Below, piece by piece: positions 32,921-44,672 of a DNA stretch of 64,000 nt. The translations under genes and the position numbers were made by a program. Numbering within the stretch: the stretch's first letter is position 1; each line of letters begins with the position of its first letter. A model generated the notes under the pieces. It saw nothing but the letters and a program-made list of their open reading frames with translations, was not told the DNA's origin and did not search any database. Where the stretch lies: the NCBI GenBank assembly GCA_963383645.1, contig OY726563.1, positions 35,742,331-35,806,330 of the forward strand. Reading direction: 5' to 3'. The DNA comes from Muscardinus avellanarius. Its lineage: Eukaryota > Chordata > Mammalia > Rodentia > Gliridae.

Positions 32921-33573
32921 TACTCAGGAACCCTCGACTAGACCACTTCCACCCAGTCTTGCAGTATTCTTTTCTTTCCTTTCCCCACGTCTTCTGTACT
33001 TATACACCCACTGCTATTCTTTGGTCAGGACATTGGATTTGCAGAAATCTCTTGGAGGAACAGGGCAGCCCTCCTTCTGTGTCTTAAACATAATCACAAA
33101 AGCTGAGCTCAGATATTTTTTCCTGCTGTTTCTTCTACAATTTTTGAAGCTGAAGGGCATTTATTCAGCTTTTATTATTTTCTTGTTAAAGAATATTTAA
33201 TCTTACTGGTGGGTGGGTGTGGGTGGCGATCACATCAGAGAGAAGAAAAAGAAATCCAAGCATGCTTCTGAGACAAAAAATATGTATTAACCATTATATG
33301 GTGGTGCATTCTTTATAGTTAACATGCACAGGAAAGAACAGAAGAGAATAGCTTCCAGACTATGCAAAAAGCAAAATCAAATCTGTGTAGACAATACCCC
33401 TGTCTTAACAGTTCTGAACTGTGTTCTCTAGGAAAGTATTCATTTGCTGGCAGAAATTTTTTCAGAATTAACATCATGTTTATAAAGTGCTCTGCATATA
33501 GAAATTAACATTGGTTAAACAATGGAACAGAGGTTCTTTTTACCTGTGATGTAGAAGGGTCAACACAGAAATC

Positions 33574-33576
<3 letters not shown>
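32921..33576. other. Unassigned sequence
   Basis: Nothing recognised. Confidence 0.4.

Positions 33577-33612
<36 letters not shown>
33577..33612. repeat. (GA)n microsatellite
   Basis: Uninterrupted GA units. Confidence 0.96.
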
Positions 33613-33614
<2 letters not shown>

Positions 33615-33814
33615 AGCCTCTTGGATGTTTAGAAAACAATGAGGCCAGAATCCAGGAGAAAACATCTAAATGACACTGCCATGAAGAAAATCACAGTACA
33701 ACAAAATCTAAATCTACATTTATTATATGTATGATAGTATAGTACAATATAGTTGTTACTCGAGCAGAACAACCCCTTTAGCTTGTCCCCAGAAAAATAT
33801 TCATTTCATTTTGT

Positions 33815-34225
33815 GTGTATGTTATTGGTGATTGAATCCAGAGGCAGTCTACCTTTGATCTACATCCCCAGTCCTTTTTATTTTTTGGAACAAGGTCTTC
33901 CTAAGATGCTGAGAGTCTCACTACATTATTGAGGCTGTCATTTTGTGTTTGTATGTATGTAGTCCTGGGGATTGAACCCAGGGGCCTTCTACCTTTGAGC
34001 TATACCCCTAGTCCTGTTTTTTTTCTTAAAGGATCCCACTAAGTTGTGGAGGACCTTGATAAATTGCTGAGGCTGGTCTTGAATCTGCAATCATCATATC
34101 TAAGCCTCCCATGTACTGGGTTTACAGGTGTGTGACACCACACCCAGCTCTGAGACTGTCCTTGAACCTGTGATCTCCCCCTCCCCCCTGTCTTAGCCTC
34201 CCAAACATTACAGATATGTACCATA
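33815..34225 (-). mobile_element. Outer B1-ID SINE of a SINE-in-SINE pair
   Basis: The 5' plus-strand part 33815-33938 ends at 'attgaggctgtc'. The remainder resumes at 34150 with 'gagactgtccttgaacctg'. The repeated 'gaggctgtc'/'gagactgtc' at the break looks like the target-site duplication of the inner SINE. Confidence 0.88.
33958..34147 (-). mobile_element. Inner B1-ID SINE inserted in the outer SINE's B1 head
   Basis: 'tagtcctggggattgaaccc' to 'gtgtgacaccacacccagct'. Preceded by a TGTATG stretch that derives from its own tail. Confidence 0.9.
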
Positions 34226-34227
34226 TT

Positions 34228-34380
34228 TTAATCTCTTCTATGTTCTGCTCTATGAAATGGAAATAACAATACCTTTTTCATGAGATTGTTTTGAAGATTA
34301 TATGAAGTAACACGCATAAAACAATGTGGCCTAGTGCTTGGTGCATTGTACTAGTTAGCATTTAATGCCCTGATTCTTAT
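34228..34380 (+). mobile_element. MIR SINE
   Basis: 'gctctatgaaatggaaataa', 'agattatatgaagtaacacg' and 'gtgcttggtgcattgtacta' follow the MIR 3' half in sense. Confidence 0.75.
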
Positions 34381-34384
34381 TACT

Positions 34385-34615
34385 GCTGGAAGGTGGTACA
34401 GTGTATAGAAGAGCATGTGTTTGGAAATCCGGAAGAATTAGCTTTAAACCTCAGTTGGTTTCTTTTAAGCATAAGTAGCATATGTCCTTGGGCATATCAC
34501 TATAAAATTGGGATAATATCACTTATGTGGTTGCTGTGAGGCTTAATTGAAATTCCTTACAAAAAATTAAATGCAGTGTCTGGCATATGGAAATTGATGA
34601 ATGAATAATAGCTAT
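34385..34615 (+). mobile_element. Second MIR SINE, nearly full length
   Basis: 'tagaagagcatgtgtttgga', 'gctttaaacctcagttggtt', 'ccttgggcatatcactataa', 'gctgtgaggcttaattgaaa' and 'tgcagtgtctggcatatgga' run in MIR order. It lies almost directly after the previous MIR. Confidence 0.8.
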
Positions 34616-35227
34616 ATCTTTCTATGTACTTTTATAGTATCTAGAGAGATATGTTTGGTGTGTGCCATACCTCATATTGTGTAAGAATAAGCCACTGGAC
34701 CTCAGGATTTATGATAATTGTGGGTTGAGTCAGTTTAGGTTCTTCTAGAAGATGGGATTAGATGCAAAGAATACTTCCTGGGGAAAATACTTTTGATGAT
34801 AAAAGAGGAGGCAGTAGGAGGAGGCAAGAAGAACTTTCAGCCTGGGATGCAGGCATGATTCCTGGGGAAGGAGAGAGGAAGGAAGGAAGGCCAGGTGAAT
34901 AAGGGAGAGTCACAGACTACAACATAGCTCCAAGAACAATTCAGCCAGGCTGATGGGACCCCAGAGAGCCCCCATCAGAGAGGTCCTGTGTCAAGAGGTC
35001 CTCAGTCATTGTCAAATGAGAATAGCCTTTGCATGGCTACCACAGTGGGTGTGAAGGCCTCATAGCTGGAGGCTGTAACTGAACTATACTCTCCTACCAG
35101 TGTCTCTTGAAGGAAGTAGTGAAGGCTGTACCTTCATGGCTACCACAGAGGCCATATTAAGCTGCACCCTGGTCAGAATTCTTTGTTCCTAGTACTTATC
35201 CTGATCTGGGCCAAGCCATCATGTTAA
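34616..35227. other. Unassigned sequence
   Basis: Purine-rich around 34790-34910. A 14-bp phrase 'catggctaccacag' occurs twice about 100 bp apart (35033 and 35136 regions). No family named. Confidence 0.4.
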
Positions 35228-35483
35228 GGTTTGAAAGTAAAATGTCCTTTGGGCCTCTAGAAGCAGCCATGCTCAGAGGGTCTCTGGGGGTGTGTCCTTA
35301 GAAACCCTTGTTCCTTGGCCTCTCCCTTCACTCCCTCTGCTTCCAGCGGGCATGCTTAAGGACCTATAGCCCACGCTTGGCAGCCAGCGTAAATAGACTA
35401 TGCATATGGATGGAAATCTTCCTCTAAGTGATGTGTCAGCTGTTTAGATCATAGCAGTGAGAATGCTGACTAAAATACCTCAC
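35228..35483 (+). mobile_element. MaLR-type LTR, internally shortened
   Basis: 'ggtttgaaagtaaaatgtcc' opens it, and 'tcagctgtttagatcatagc' with 'agtgagaatgctgactaaaa' closes it in the way of MaLR LTRs. The middle is shorter than in the other copies. Confidence 0.55.
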
Positions 35484-35705
35484 AATCTAAATGTGGAATT
35501 AGATTGGAGTTTCCAAGAAATATTAAGAAACTGTAGAGTATTTTTGGGGAATAATCAAGGCATTTCATTAAACAAATAAAACAATACAAAAAATCAATTT
35601 GGTTTCCATTTGGAAATGAGCAATACAGGTGCTGTGTTGTCCTGTTTGATTCCTTAGAGGAAGCTAGACTCTACCCCCCCTTTCTATATGTATCTGAAAA
35701 TAAAG

Positions 35706-35707
<2 letters not shown>

Positions 35708-35749
<42 letters not shown>
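35708..35749. repeat. (TG)n microsatellite
   Basis: Uninterrupted TG units without an adjoining SINE. Confidence 0.96.
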
Positions 35750-35752
<3 letters not shown>

Positions 35753-36299
35753 AACTTAAGTCCAGTGGGATGGAAGAAAAATATATAGAAAGTACCAGAC
35801 AAGAGATTTAAGGCCAAGGAGTAATTGTATGGCGGCTAAAGAAACTCACTGCTTATTAAAATCCAACAGGTGTTGGATATGTGAAACCAATAAAAGTGTC
35901 ACATCACTAGGGAGTCAACCAAGTCAGTAATGAGTAACAGGTCTGGAAAAATTAAACCTTTTTAGTACAAGACAGGGACCATGATCATGATTGCTATGAT
36001 CCATTCTAAGTTTTCCACCCAAGTTGAGAATGAGTTGAGGGTGAGAACTAAAGGCAGTATTTTTGCTGCTGGTATCCTGTAGAATCAATTTAAAGTTTCT
36101 GATTAAAAACAACATGGGTTCTTTTTTCTTAAGAAGAGCATGACTGAGAGAAAAGGGCAGCTGTGTTATATAATGGATGAGTTTTTCTAACATGACTTTG
36201 CCTTTGACTAGAGCGGTGTAGGGCTAAATAGCTCACTTGAAGTTGTGTCAAGAGGGTATGTGAAGTACTACTGAAGGTGAGTGGCCACTTGATATCTTA
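35750..36299. other. Unassigned sequence
   Basis: A minus-strand frame of 89 codons (35924-36193) has no recognisable domain. Confidence 0.4.
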
Positions 36300-36514
36300 G
36301 CCTATACAATACTCTCATAAAATCTGAGAACTGATTCTCTTTGAACAAGTAGGCATACATTCAACAATACTTGTCACACTATTGTTTTTTTCTGGCCAAA
36401 AATCTATAGATAATGAATATGCATTAAAGGGGAAATTATTGAATAAATTGCAACAGAGTCACACTATCTAGCTAATAACAAATTAGAACTCCATTATGTA
36501 GGTACACTACAGCT
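36300..36514 (+). mobile_element. Old L1 (L1M class) 3' remnant
   Basis: 'ggggaaattattgaataaat' and 'cacactatctagctaataac' match the L1M segment 'ggttaaataaattatggtac ... atgcagc'. It is interrupted at its right end by the L1 at 36515. Confidence 0.6.
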
Positions 36515-37185
36515 TCATATTCATTCATCCATTGATGGACACCTAGGCTGTTTCCATAACTTTACTATTGTGAATTGTAGTACTATAGATATGGATATGC
36601 ATGTATCATAATATTCTGATTTCAATTCCTTTGGAAAGATACTGAGGAGTGGTATAGCTGGGTCATATGATGGTTCCATTCCTAGTCTTCTGAGGAACCT
36701 TTACACTGGTCTCTATAGCAGCTATATGAATTTGCACAACTGTGGTACATAACACAATGGGATTTTACTTAGCTATATAGAACAAAATTATGTCACTTGC
36801 AGGGAAATGAATGGAACTGGTGATTATCATGGTAAGTGAGATCAGCCAGTTGCAGAAAGTGAACCGTTGATTGTTCTCTCATCTGTGGAAGCTACAGAGA
36901 AATTGGGAAACAAAAGGAACTTCAGATAAAAGAGGAGAAACTCCAGTGGAGCAATGGAGGGGTCTAACAAAAAGAATGGGGAGTAGACTTTATGAAGGAA
37001 ACAGTTCACATAATACTAGGTAAATATACAAAATTATCAGTTCCAATCTCAATGACATATTGGGAAAGGGCGGGAGTGAGTTGGGGTGGAATCCAGAGGG
37101 AAATACACCATGTACTATTATGTGCATATATGTTCTAAACCTTGTTATGATGTATAATTACAATGCACCAATAACTGTATATACA
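36515..37185 (+). mobile_element. Rodent L1 3' end, twin-primed (inverted 5' segment)
   Basis: 36515 to about 36742 is antisense ('tcatccattgatggacacct', 'gtggtatagctgggtcatat'). At about 36743 the element switches to sense ('tgtggtacataacacaatgg'), which is the L1 sequence that directly follows the inverted part. It then runs through 'aggaacttcagataaaagag' to 'ttacaatgcaccaataactg'. Target duplications were not found, possibly because of decay. Confidence 0.87.
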
Positions 37186-38937
37186 AAAACCCCGTACCCT
37201 CAAATTAACTTAATACTTACTGACCTTGAGAGACATCTGTGAAGGCAAAAATACTGTGATGTTCAAAAGATTATTTCTGTATCCTATTTGAGAGACTTTA
37301 GAACTCAGCTTGTTGATAATTCATAGTAAATTTATTATAGTTCTTTCAAGTTGGGTAGCAAATAGATTAACTCTTTACCATGTGATGATACACTTTCCTA
37401 TGCCTCGATATATTAAAAATAATTCTGAGACTATGATGATAATAGTGAAAGTACCAAATTTTAAAAGCTAAAGAAGTAAAGATGACTGGGAGAGGTAAAG
37501 GGTGAAATGATAAATATGCTAAACTATTTGGTTAGGGTTAGATACTTGCAAAAATTGTTTCTATTATGAGAAAGATCAATGCTGGATACCACTGTTAAAA
37601 TGGTATGAGAGGAGACAAGCAAAACTGGTTAATATAATAGGCTTAGAACTGCATATATATAAAACCGCCTATCTGATAGAACATTGTAGTTTTAAAGACA
37701 TTTTCACATCCAGTTCCTCACTTGTCAGAGAGCTGGATATATGCCTGCATTTCATGGGGGGAAAATAGAACTAGATTAGTTCTGCCTAAGTTCTGCTTCT
37801 GAGTGCTAGCTAAATTGGATAATTGATAAAATCGGTATGTGGAGTCAGTCAAGAGAAAATTAAGGTTTTCTTCATTCGAGTTTAGAATTGAGATATTCTT
37901 CAGAGTAAATAAATGTATGAACTGTGCTGTGGATGATACTCACAACTCTCCTCTATTTTACACAGGCACCAGCAGATTATGAAGCAGAATGAGAATGAAA
38001 TAGAAATAACATCAAATGAGTAGTGATGCAGAGAGCTTGGAGTAGGGAATTCACACAATAATTTAGGCAAACATTGTGATGATCCTGGCATATAATTTCC
38101 TCTTCTGGTAAGTGTGAAATAATTAATTAACACTAGCCCATCTGCTAAAGCCTAGCTCTCCTGGAGATTATCATCTATCTAACTAGCTATGTAATATGCC
38201 AGTTGGTTTTTTAGTATTGAGACAGGGCAGAGGACCTGGAAACAGGAATGGTTAAAAGAGACCATCTGTGTAGAGAATAGATATAAGGAAGATTAATAGA
38301 TATAGTGATAACAGTGCGAGTTAATACAAAACTTCAGCCTCAAGAGTGATAAAAGGAAAAAGGATGAGGAACCAGATGGCTGGTGCCAGGAGTTAGAAAG
38401 GCCCACTGACCTTTGAAATAAAGATTCAAATTAAGGAGTAAAACTGGGCAAAAGATATTGGATAGCCAATACCCAATTCTGACCATTTAGAAAAGACCAA
38501 ATGAGGAGCTGAAGGAATAAAATCTCACCTTCTAACAACTTCAGTGGTTTCTCTCTTTTGTGGACTCCTCTCCCCTTTGTAGGGGGAGTTATTTTTGTGT
38601 TCTATCTTTTGTTGGCTTACAATTAAACATTCATATTTCTATACCCTTCATTGGTCCTTGGACTTCATTCATTGAAGTCCACTGGACAATAAACCATGAA
38701 AAGGAAACACCCCATATCGTTTTGGCTTCCCAGATGAGGTGAGTGAATGGACCCAGTAAAGGAAATTAAATAGCTAAAACAGAAAAATCAAGTGAAGAAT
38801 TACTTGGTCAAGGACTAGGGAAGATAGCTACACAGAGAGGGAGCGAGCCAGAGTTTGAGACCACTTTTTCTCTGGGCATTTACCATTCTCTTAGCATTGG
38901 AGTGAGAACTTAAAAGGTTCAATGCTGCTATTTTTGT
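37186..38937. other. Unassigned AT-rich stretch
   Basis: About 1.75 kb with no recognised repeat, gene or strong compositional feature. Minus-strand frame 37900-38133 (77 codons) is unconvincing. Confidence 0.4.
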
Positions 38938-39135
38938 GTAATTCTGGGGTTTGAACCCTCAGACATTTTCCCTCTGAGCTTCACTCTCAGGCCTATTTTA
39001 TTTATAGTTCAAAACTGGGTCTCACTAGGTTGATGAGAGTCTCACTACTTGCTGATACTGAACTCAAACTTTTAATCCTCCTAGTTCAGCTTCCCAAGTA
39101 CTGTGATCACAAGTGTGCACCACCATGCCCACCTT
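38938..39135 (-). mobile_element. B1-ID SINE (diverged)
   Basis: 'aattctggggtttgaaccct' to 'gtgcaccaccatgcccacct'. Confidence 0.92.
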
Positions 39136-39654
39136 CAATGCTGCCTTACAAAGCTTTAGAAGGATGGAGTTTGGAATTTAGGGCTCTCTTAGGTTTTTGG
39201 ACCGTAGAAAGACTATAAGGATATACCTGATACAGACAAGCCATGTATGTAATTGAAATTTCAGAAATAAGTGTGTGTGGGGGGAGAAGAGTTAGAGAGA
39301 TTGGAGCAGATCAACACTGGAAAAAGAAAGGTGAGAACATTTCAAAACTGATAAAAAGTATTAAGAAACCCTATTGATTCCAAGTAGGACATATAAAATG
39401 AAACTAGTACACAGGCACATTACAGTAAAGCACTGAGTTTCCCAAATAAAAAGTCAATCTTAAAAGCAGCTAGAATAAAAATATCAATTATTTTCAAAGA
39501 AGAAACAAATAGAATGACAAGTGACTTCCCAGAAGGAACATTACAATTCCAAATACTTTGAAATGACAGCTTCGAGATGTTCAAAGAAAACAAGCACCTT
39601 CCTAGGATTCTATACTCAGTGATAATTTCCTTGAGTTATAGAGATGACACAAAA

Positions 39655-39925
39655 ATATTGTTTTGGTTATTGATTTGCTGCATAAAAATATTACCACAAA
39701 CTCAATGGCTTAAAAGTAAGACATATTCAGTATTTCACAGTTTCTGTGGGTCAGGAGATTAGGTATGGGTGAATTGAGTCCTCTGCAAGCCTGCAGTCAA
39801 AGTGTTGGCCAGAAAGTGGTGGCAGCATTCATTTCCTTCCAGGCCATCGGACTGAGGACTTCAGTTTCCTGCTGGCTTTTAACTGACAAGGCTGTAGACT
39901 CTTAGATTACAAGAGAAAGGATGAG
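39655..39925 (-). mobile_element. Ancient LTR-like repeat inserted in the L1M
   Basis: 'ttattgatttgctgcataaa', 'cacagtttctgtgggtcagg' and 'ggactgaggacttcagtttc' match an old mammalian element. I recognise the pattern but not the family. Confidence 0.55.
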
Positions 39926-39962
39926 AATCAATGTGCTAAACATTCATCTCAAGAAATCAAAA

Positions 39963-40216
39963 GGTATCTGGGCATAGTGGCGCATGCTTGTAATCCCAGT
40001 ATTTGGGAGGCTGAGACAAGAGGATCGTGGTTCGTGGCCAGCCTCAGCTACTTGGTAAGGCCCTCTGCAACTCAGTATGACCCTGTTTCAAAATAAAGAA
40101 TAAAAAAATAGAGCTAGAGCTAGCTCAGAAGTAAAATGGAACCCACGGGGGTTCCATTCCCAGTACTGCAAAACAGAAAACAAAAAACAAAACAAACAAA
40201 CAAACAAACAAAAAAT
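39963..40216 (+). mobile_element. B1-ID SINE with (AAAC)n tail
   Basis: Head 'gggcatagtggcgcatgctt', 'ggatcgtggttcgtggccag' with CpGs retained, tail with a short 'gagctagagctagctcag' duplication. Confidence 0.94.
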
Positions 40217-40513
40217 AACATGAAAGAAGGTCAAATTAAACTCAGGGAAAATACAAAGAAGAAAATAATAAAAGCCAGATATTAATGAAATAGGAAAAAA
40301 ACACAATAGAAAGAACTGGCAAGGATAACTGTTGGTGCTTTAAGATAACTGGTTAAATGAATGTAGAAATCATAAAGCATTAATGTATATCTGAAAAGGT
40401 ATATATGTATTTAAAGCTTTATGCCAGCAAACTTGAGATATCAGATGACATAGAAAAATTTATAAAAAACATGTCATTTTATAAACCCAATGCAAGAAGA
40501 AATAAAAATCAAA

Positions 40514-40692
40514 GCCAAGCATGGTGGCAAATGCCTGCAATTTCAGTATTTGTGAGGCTGAGAGAAGGATGAATGGCAAGTTCGAGGCCAGCCTCAGCAA
40601 GTTAATGAGACCCTATTTAAAAATAAAAGAGGACCGGGAGTGAGTAGCTTGGAGGTAACCCTGGATTTAGTCTTCAGTGACAAAAAGTGGGG
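40514..40692 (+). mobile_element. B1-ID SINE (diverged tail)
   Basis: Head 'aagccaagcatggtggcaaa', 'gttcgaggccagcctcagca'; tail partly deleted ('gagtgagtagcttggaggta'). Confidence 0.9.
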
Positions 40693-41082
40693 GGAGAAGA
40701 AATAGAAAATAAGAACATAAAAACACCTTTAAAATAAAATTTATAAGCTTTATTTTAGAAAGAAAATTCTCAAATGATTTCTCTATTAAATTCTACAAGG
40801 CATTTAAGGAAGACAGAATAAAAATTTGTGAAAAAACTCATGTAAATTATAAAGAAAAATATAACATTCTTTAAGCCATTTTAGAGACCAGCACAACTGT
40901 GGATTCTAAAAAGCTAACAAGGATATGAAAGAAACAGTACCCCAGGTCAATATCACTCAAGAACATGCATGCATAATTCCAAACAGCATTATAGCAGCCA
41001 AACCTAGCAATATAAATATGTGAAACAAGTTGGGTTTATTCTAGAATGGCAAGATTGATTTCACAATTATAAATATGTAGTG

Positions 41083-41293
41083 AAGCCTGGTGTGGTGGCG
41101 CACACTTGTAATCCCAGCTTTCAAAAGGCTGAGACCGGAGGACTGCAATTCATAAACAGCCTCAGCTACTTAATGAGGCCCTCCACAATTCAGTAAGACC
41201 CTGTTTCAAAATAAAGAATAAAAAAATAGGGCCAGGGGTGTAGCTCATAGGTCGAATGCCCCTGGGTCCATTCCCAGACCCATACAAAAAAGA
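41083..41293 (+). mobile_element. B1-ID SINE with perfect target-site duplication
   Basis: Head 'aagcctggtgtggtggcgca', tail 'gggtgtagctcataggtcga'. Flanked by the exact 12-mer aaatatgtagtg at 41071-41082 and 41294-41305. This indicates a fairly recent insertion into the old L1. Confidence 0.96.
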
Positions 41294-41712
41294 AAATATG
41301 TAGTGTAACTTACTAAAATAATAGAATTGAGGACAAGAAAACATACAGTCACCTCTATAGAAGCTAAAAAAATTGATAAAATTCTATACTCTCCAATGGG
41401 AGTGACTGATCTACTAAACAAATTGTGTAATAAAAGGGAACCTTCTTAATTGATAAAATTACCTACAGGAGAAAAGCCTAGAATAAAAATGATTGTGAAT
41501 TGGTAGAATCTTTTGCTTAGGACTGATATAGAAGATAAAAAAGTAATTGAGCTCTACTAATTTGCTTTACCTTGGTTTATTTGGGGAAGGATTTGTTTAG
41601 GGCTAATGTCTTATCAGTTTGTTACATATTTTGTTATCTTTTTTGTCTCCTAAAGTTTTCTCTAAGCAAGTGAATATTCATATTTGGGAAAATATAAATA
41701 TATGATTAATGA

Positions 41713-41930
41713 CCATTTTTTTGCAGGTTTGGGGATAGAACCCAGGGGCATTTGACCTCGGATCTACAGCCCCTACCCTATTTTTTATTCTTCTTTATTT
41801 TGAAACAGGGTCTCACTGGGTTGCAGAGAGCCTCACTAAGTAGCTGAGGCTCTCTGCGAACCGCGATCCTCAGGTCTCAGCCTCCCGAATGCTGGGATTA
41901 CAAGCGTGTGCCACCATGCCTGGCTTGATT
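41713..41930 (-). mobile_element. B1-ID SINE, CpG-rich (young)
   Basis: 'gcaggtttggggatagaacc', 'gggtctcactgggttgcaga', 'ctgcgaaccgcgatcctcag', end 'caagcgtgtgccaccatgcc'. Several CpGs are still intact, which points to youth. Confidence 0.96.
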
Positions 41931-42811
41931 CATGGCCATTTGAATTGACTTCTGAAGACAGAGACATCTTAGATCAGCCCTACTCCCATCAAGTGGGGCT
42001 TTCGGAGACCCTGTGAAAACTCATAATAGTGTTCAAAGCAGGCTATGTTTGCTAGAATATATTATTTTGATTTTTCTGTGGCTGAGAACAAGGTGGAATA
42101 GTAAAATAATAATATTGTGGGAGCCATTTTCCTTGGAGCTATTTTTATAACAAAACCATTAGGGTACTGACATATGTTTAAGTACTTGAGAATCCACTGA
42201 TCAGTATTGTGACTCACCTTCTCTTAAGAAAAATGACAATGCATCTGGTTAAGCGTGATGCTGATGAGTGAATAAGCTTAGCTTCAACAATTGGAATGAT
42301 GATAAAACAATTTATTTTAAGACTTGCAATTACTAGATAAGTTCAAACAGCAAAGATGATCATGCTATAATCAGTAAAGACCTTTGCCTGATAGATTGAC
42401 AGGCCATGCAGATATGAACAAAGCAAGAGATGTTATCTACAAAGGCGTCAGTGTAGCTTTGATTATATTAAAATGATATTGTCCTCCAAAAGAGAGGAAG
42501 ATTTTGCTATTATTCTTAGAGATATCTACTGAGAAGGTAATAGGGAGGAAAAAGTCATTAAGTGAATCACTGGTTAGGAAAAAAGCATAAAATAAATTAT
42601 GATTCGAGGAAGTCAGTATGACTATACATGGGAAAGGGCCCAGAGGTCTCTATGTGTATTTAGTGTGTTTCCATAGATGATATTAGCATTGTCTCCTTTT
42701 TAGTCTGACTTAAGTGGTTACAACTAACCATAATAACCTGTTCCCCCACCAATTTTGATGTTGGGTTGTTTATGTGCAATGTGAAAACAATGGAGGACTT
42801 TAGAAATATAC
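41931..42811. other. Unassigned sequence
   Basis: Nothing recognised in about 880 bp. Confidence 0.4.
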
Positions 42812-42890
42812 TTTTATTGGTGCATTGTAATGGTATATCTCAGCAAGGTTCAAAGTGATACATGCACACAGCATTTGGTGCAATGAAACA
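42812..42890 (-). mobile_element. Rodent L1 3'UTR end, very short
   Basis: 'acttttattggtgcattgta' and 'gtgatacatgcacacagcat' match the reverse of the L1 3' terminus. Confidence 0.6.
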
Positions 42891-42950
42891 TTTTTTAGGT
42901 ATAGCCAAATAGGGTGACTGATTCAAATCATCAGTTAGAAATAGCAGTCT

Positions 42951-43158
42951 AAACCAGCTGTGGTCATACATGCCTATAATCCCAGTACTTGGGAGGTCAA
43001 GATAGGAGGATGGCAAGTTTGAGGATAACCTCAGCAACTTCGCGAAACTCTCAGCAACCTAGTGAAATCTTGTTTTAAAACAACAACAAAAAAAAGCAAC
43101 AACAAAATAGGGCCGGAGGTGTAGCTCAGAGATTACTACCTGCACCTGGATTCAATCC

Positions 43159-43165
<7 letters not shown>
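42951..43165 (+). mobile_element. B1-ID SINE with (CA)n tail
   Basis: 'accagctgtggtcatacatg' through 'gtgtagctcagagattacta' to 'tcaatccctagtaaca', continuing into the CA repeat. Confidence 0.94.

Positions 43166-43206
<41 letters not shown>
43164..43206. repeat. (CA)n microsatellite grown from a SINE tail
   Basis: Uninterrupted CA units directly after 'ccctagtaa' of the preceding SINE. Confidence 0.97.
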
Positions 43207-43208
<2 letters not shown>

Positions 43209-43720
43209 CTTAAGTCTTCCATATATAAATTCATCCTACCTCTCACAAACACATAAAGTTCAATAAAGCTTATTGCTCCTGGGTACGCAGTGATAGATCA
43301 GCAACATGCTACTGAAAAGATGTGAGCATAGCCATATGTCAAACATTACTAGCAATTATGGAATGTTTTAAAATAGGCTAGCTATTCATGTATTACAGTT
43401 ATGCCTTTTAGATGTTTCTCTTGTTTGAGGCAGCTACCTGAACCAAAACTTGAGATTTTATTTTGCAATGTGATTTTAGAATTCTAGAATTGGTCCTGCT
43501 GCTCAGTATACATTCCTTGCCCCATTTCCTATGGAAGGTTATTCAGAGTGTGCAGTGTGCAGAATTATCAAACGTAAGGTGGCACCAATTATATCGAAGA
43601 TATATAGAAGTAACTTAGATGAGAGCTCTGTAGGGGGGAAAAGACATTCCAGGTATCTTAGCCAAATCTGAAAACAACAGGTAAGTGCTACCCCATCAAC
43701 CTGAATTCTAGCATTTATGT
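43207..43720. other. Unassigned sequence
   Basis: Nothing recognised. Confidence 0.4.
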
Positions 43721-43721
43721 G

Positions 43722-43757
<36 letters not shown>
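43721..43757. repeat. (AC)n microsatellite
   Basis: CA units ending 'cacgtgtgcat'; no SINE is attached. Confidence 0.96.
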
Positions 43758-43759
<2 letters not shown>

Positions 43760-44038
43760 TGCATATTTGTGGCTGTGCTTCCTCCTGATTATATTTCGAG
43801 TATCCAATTCCAGCATTCCTCCCTCACTCTAAACTTATCACCTCATCTTGGCATGGAGTGTGTACAGTCTTTATGCTTTATGTGCTGGACAGGGGTAAAT
43901 ACATAGTAATGGAGGGCATGTTTGTGCCTGAGCACTAGCAGCTGCTACCCTCAGGCTCTGGAAAAAATCACTGCACTCAAATGAGGTACATTTTAGCAGG
44001 GTTCCCAATTTTGGGTGGGATGTATATTCTCTGGTAAA

Positions 44039-44039
<1 letters not shown>

Positions 44040-44086
<47 letters not shown>
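44040..44086. repeat. (TG)n microsatellite on a SINE tail
   Basis: Uninterrupted TG units that pass directly into the ID tail 'ttactggagattgaacccag' of a minus-strand SINE. Confidence 0.97.
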
Positions 44087-44090
<4 letters not shown>

Positions 44091-44278
44091 GGAGATTGAA
44101 CCCAGAGGCATTCTACCTCTGAGATACATCCCAACCCTATTTTATCTTTCATTTGGAAACAGAGTCTCACTAAGTTGCTGAAGGCCTTGCTGAGTTGTTG
44201 AGGCTGATCTCCAACTTGTCCTTCTGTCTTAGCCTCCCAAGTACTGGGATTACAGGTATATGCCACCATGCCTAGTTT
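44085..44278 (-). mobile_element. B1-ID SINE with (CA)n tail
   Basis: 'ggcattctacctctgagata' to 'atatgccaccatgcctagtt'. A 138-codon frame across it and the TG run (43871-44287, minus) is a SINE artefact. Confidence 0.94.
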
Positions 44279-44488
44279 ACTCAACAATTTTTAAAGCAGT
44301 TTAACTTATAGAAACCCTAGATGCTAAGAGATTTCCTAGAGAGCATTTCCCTGCTTTCTTTTCCCCCTCTCCTGTTTCTTTTTGTGCTTTGCACACAAGC
44401 CACTTATATGGTCAATGTGATAACCTGATAAAATGACATTTCCTCCAAGCTATAGTCACTTCCTAATTCCTAGTACCTGTGAATATTA

Positions 44489-44672
44489 CTTTTTTGTATT
44501 GGGAATTTAACTCAGGGGCATTTTACCTCCAAGCTACATGCCCAATCCTTTTTACTTTTTATTTTGAAATGGGGTTTGGCTAAGTTGCTGATACTGGCCA
44601 TGAACCTGTGATCATCCTGTCACAGCCCTCCAAGTACTGGAATTACAGGTGTGCACCATTATGCTTAGTTGA
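44489..44672 (-). mobile_element. B1-ID SINE
   Basis: 'gtattgggaatttaactcag' to 'gtgcaccattatgcttagtt'; diverged. Confidence 0.92.

Larger units (their letters stand above)
39320..41515 (+). mobile_element. Old L1 (L1M class), ORF1 end to ORF2 reverse transcriptase, interrupted
   Basis: ORF1 C-terminal part 39400-39630 ('gtcaatcttaaaagcagcta', 'tcctaggattctatactcag'). ORF2 N-terminal side at 40217-40370 ('acacaatagaaagaactggc'). Reverse-transcriptase approach at 40700-41075 ('ccaggtcaatatcactcaag', 'gttgggtttattctagaatg') and 41294-41510. It is colinear and sense, cut by an LTR-like repeat and three SINEs. All frames are broken. Confidence 0.82.

Noticed and set aside
43871..44287. Minus-strand 138-codon frame
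   Set aside because: Composed of a B1-ID SINE, a TG microsatellite read as (HT)n and a short flank.
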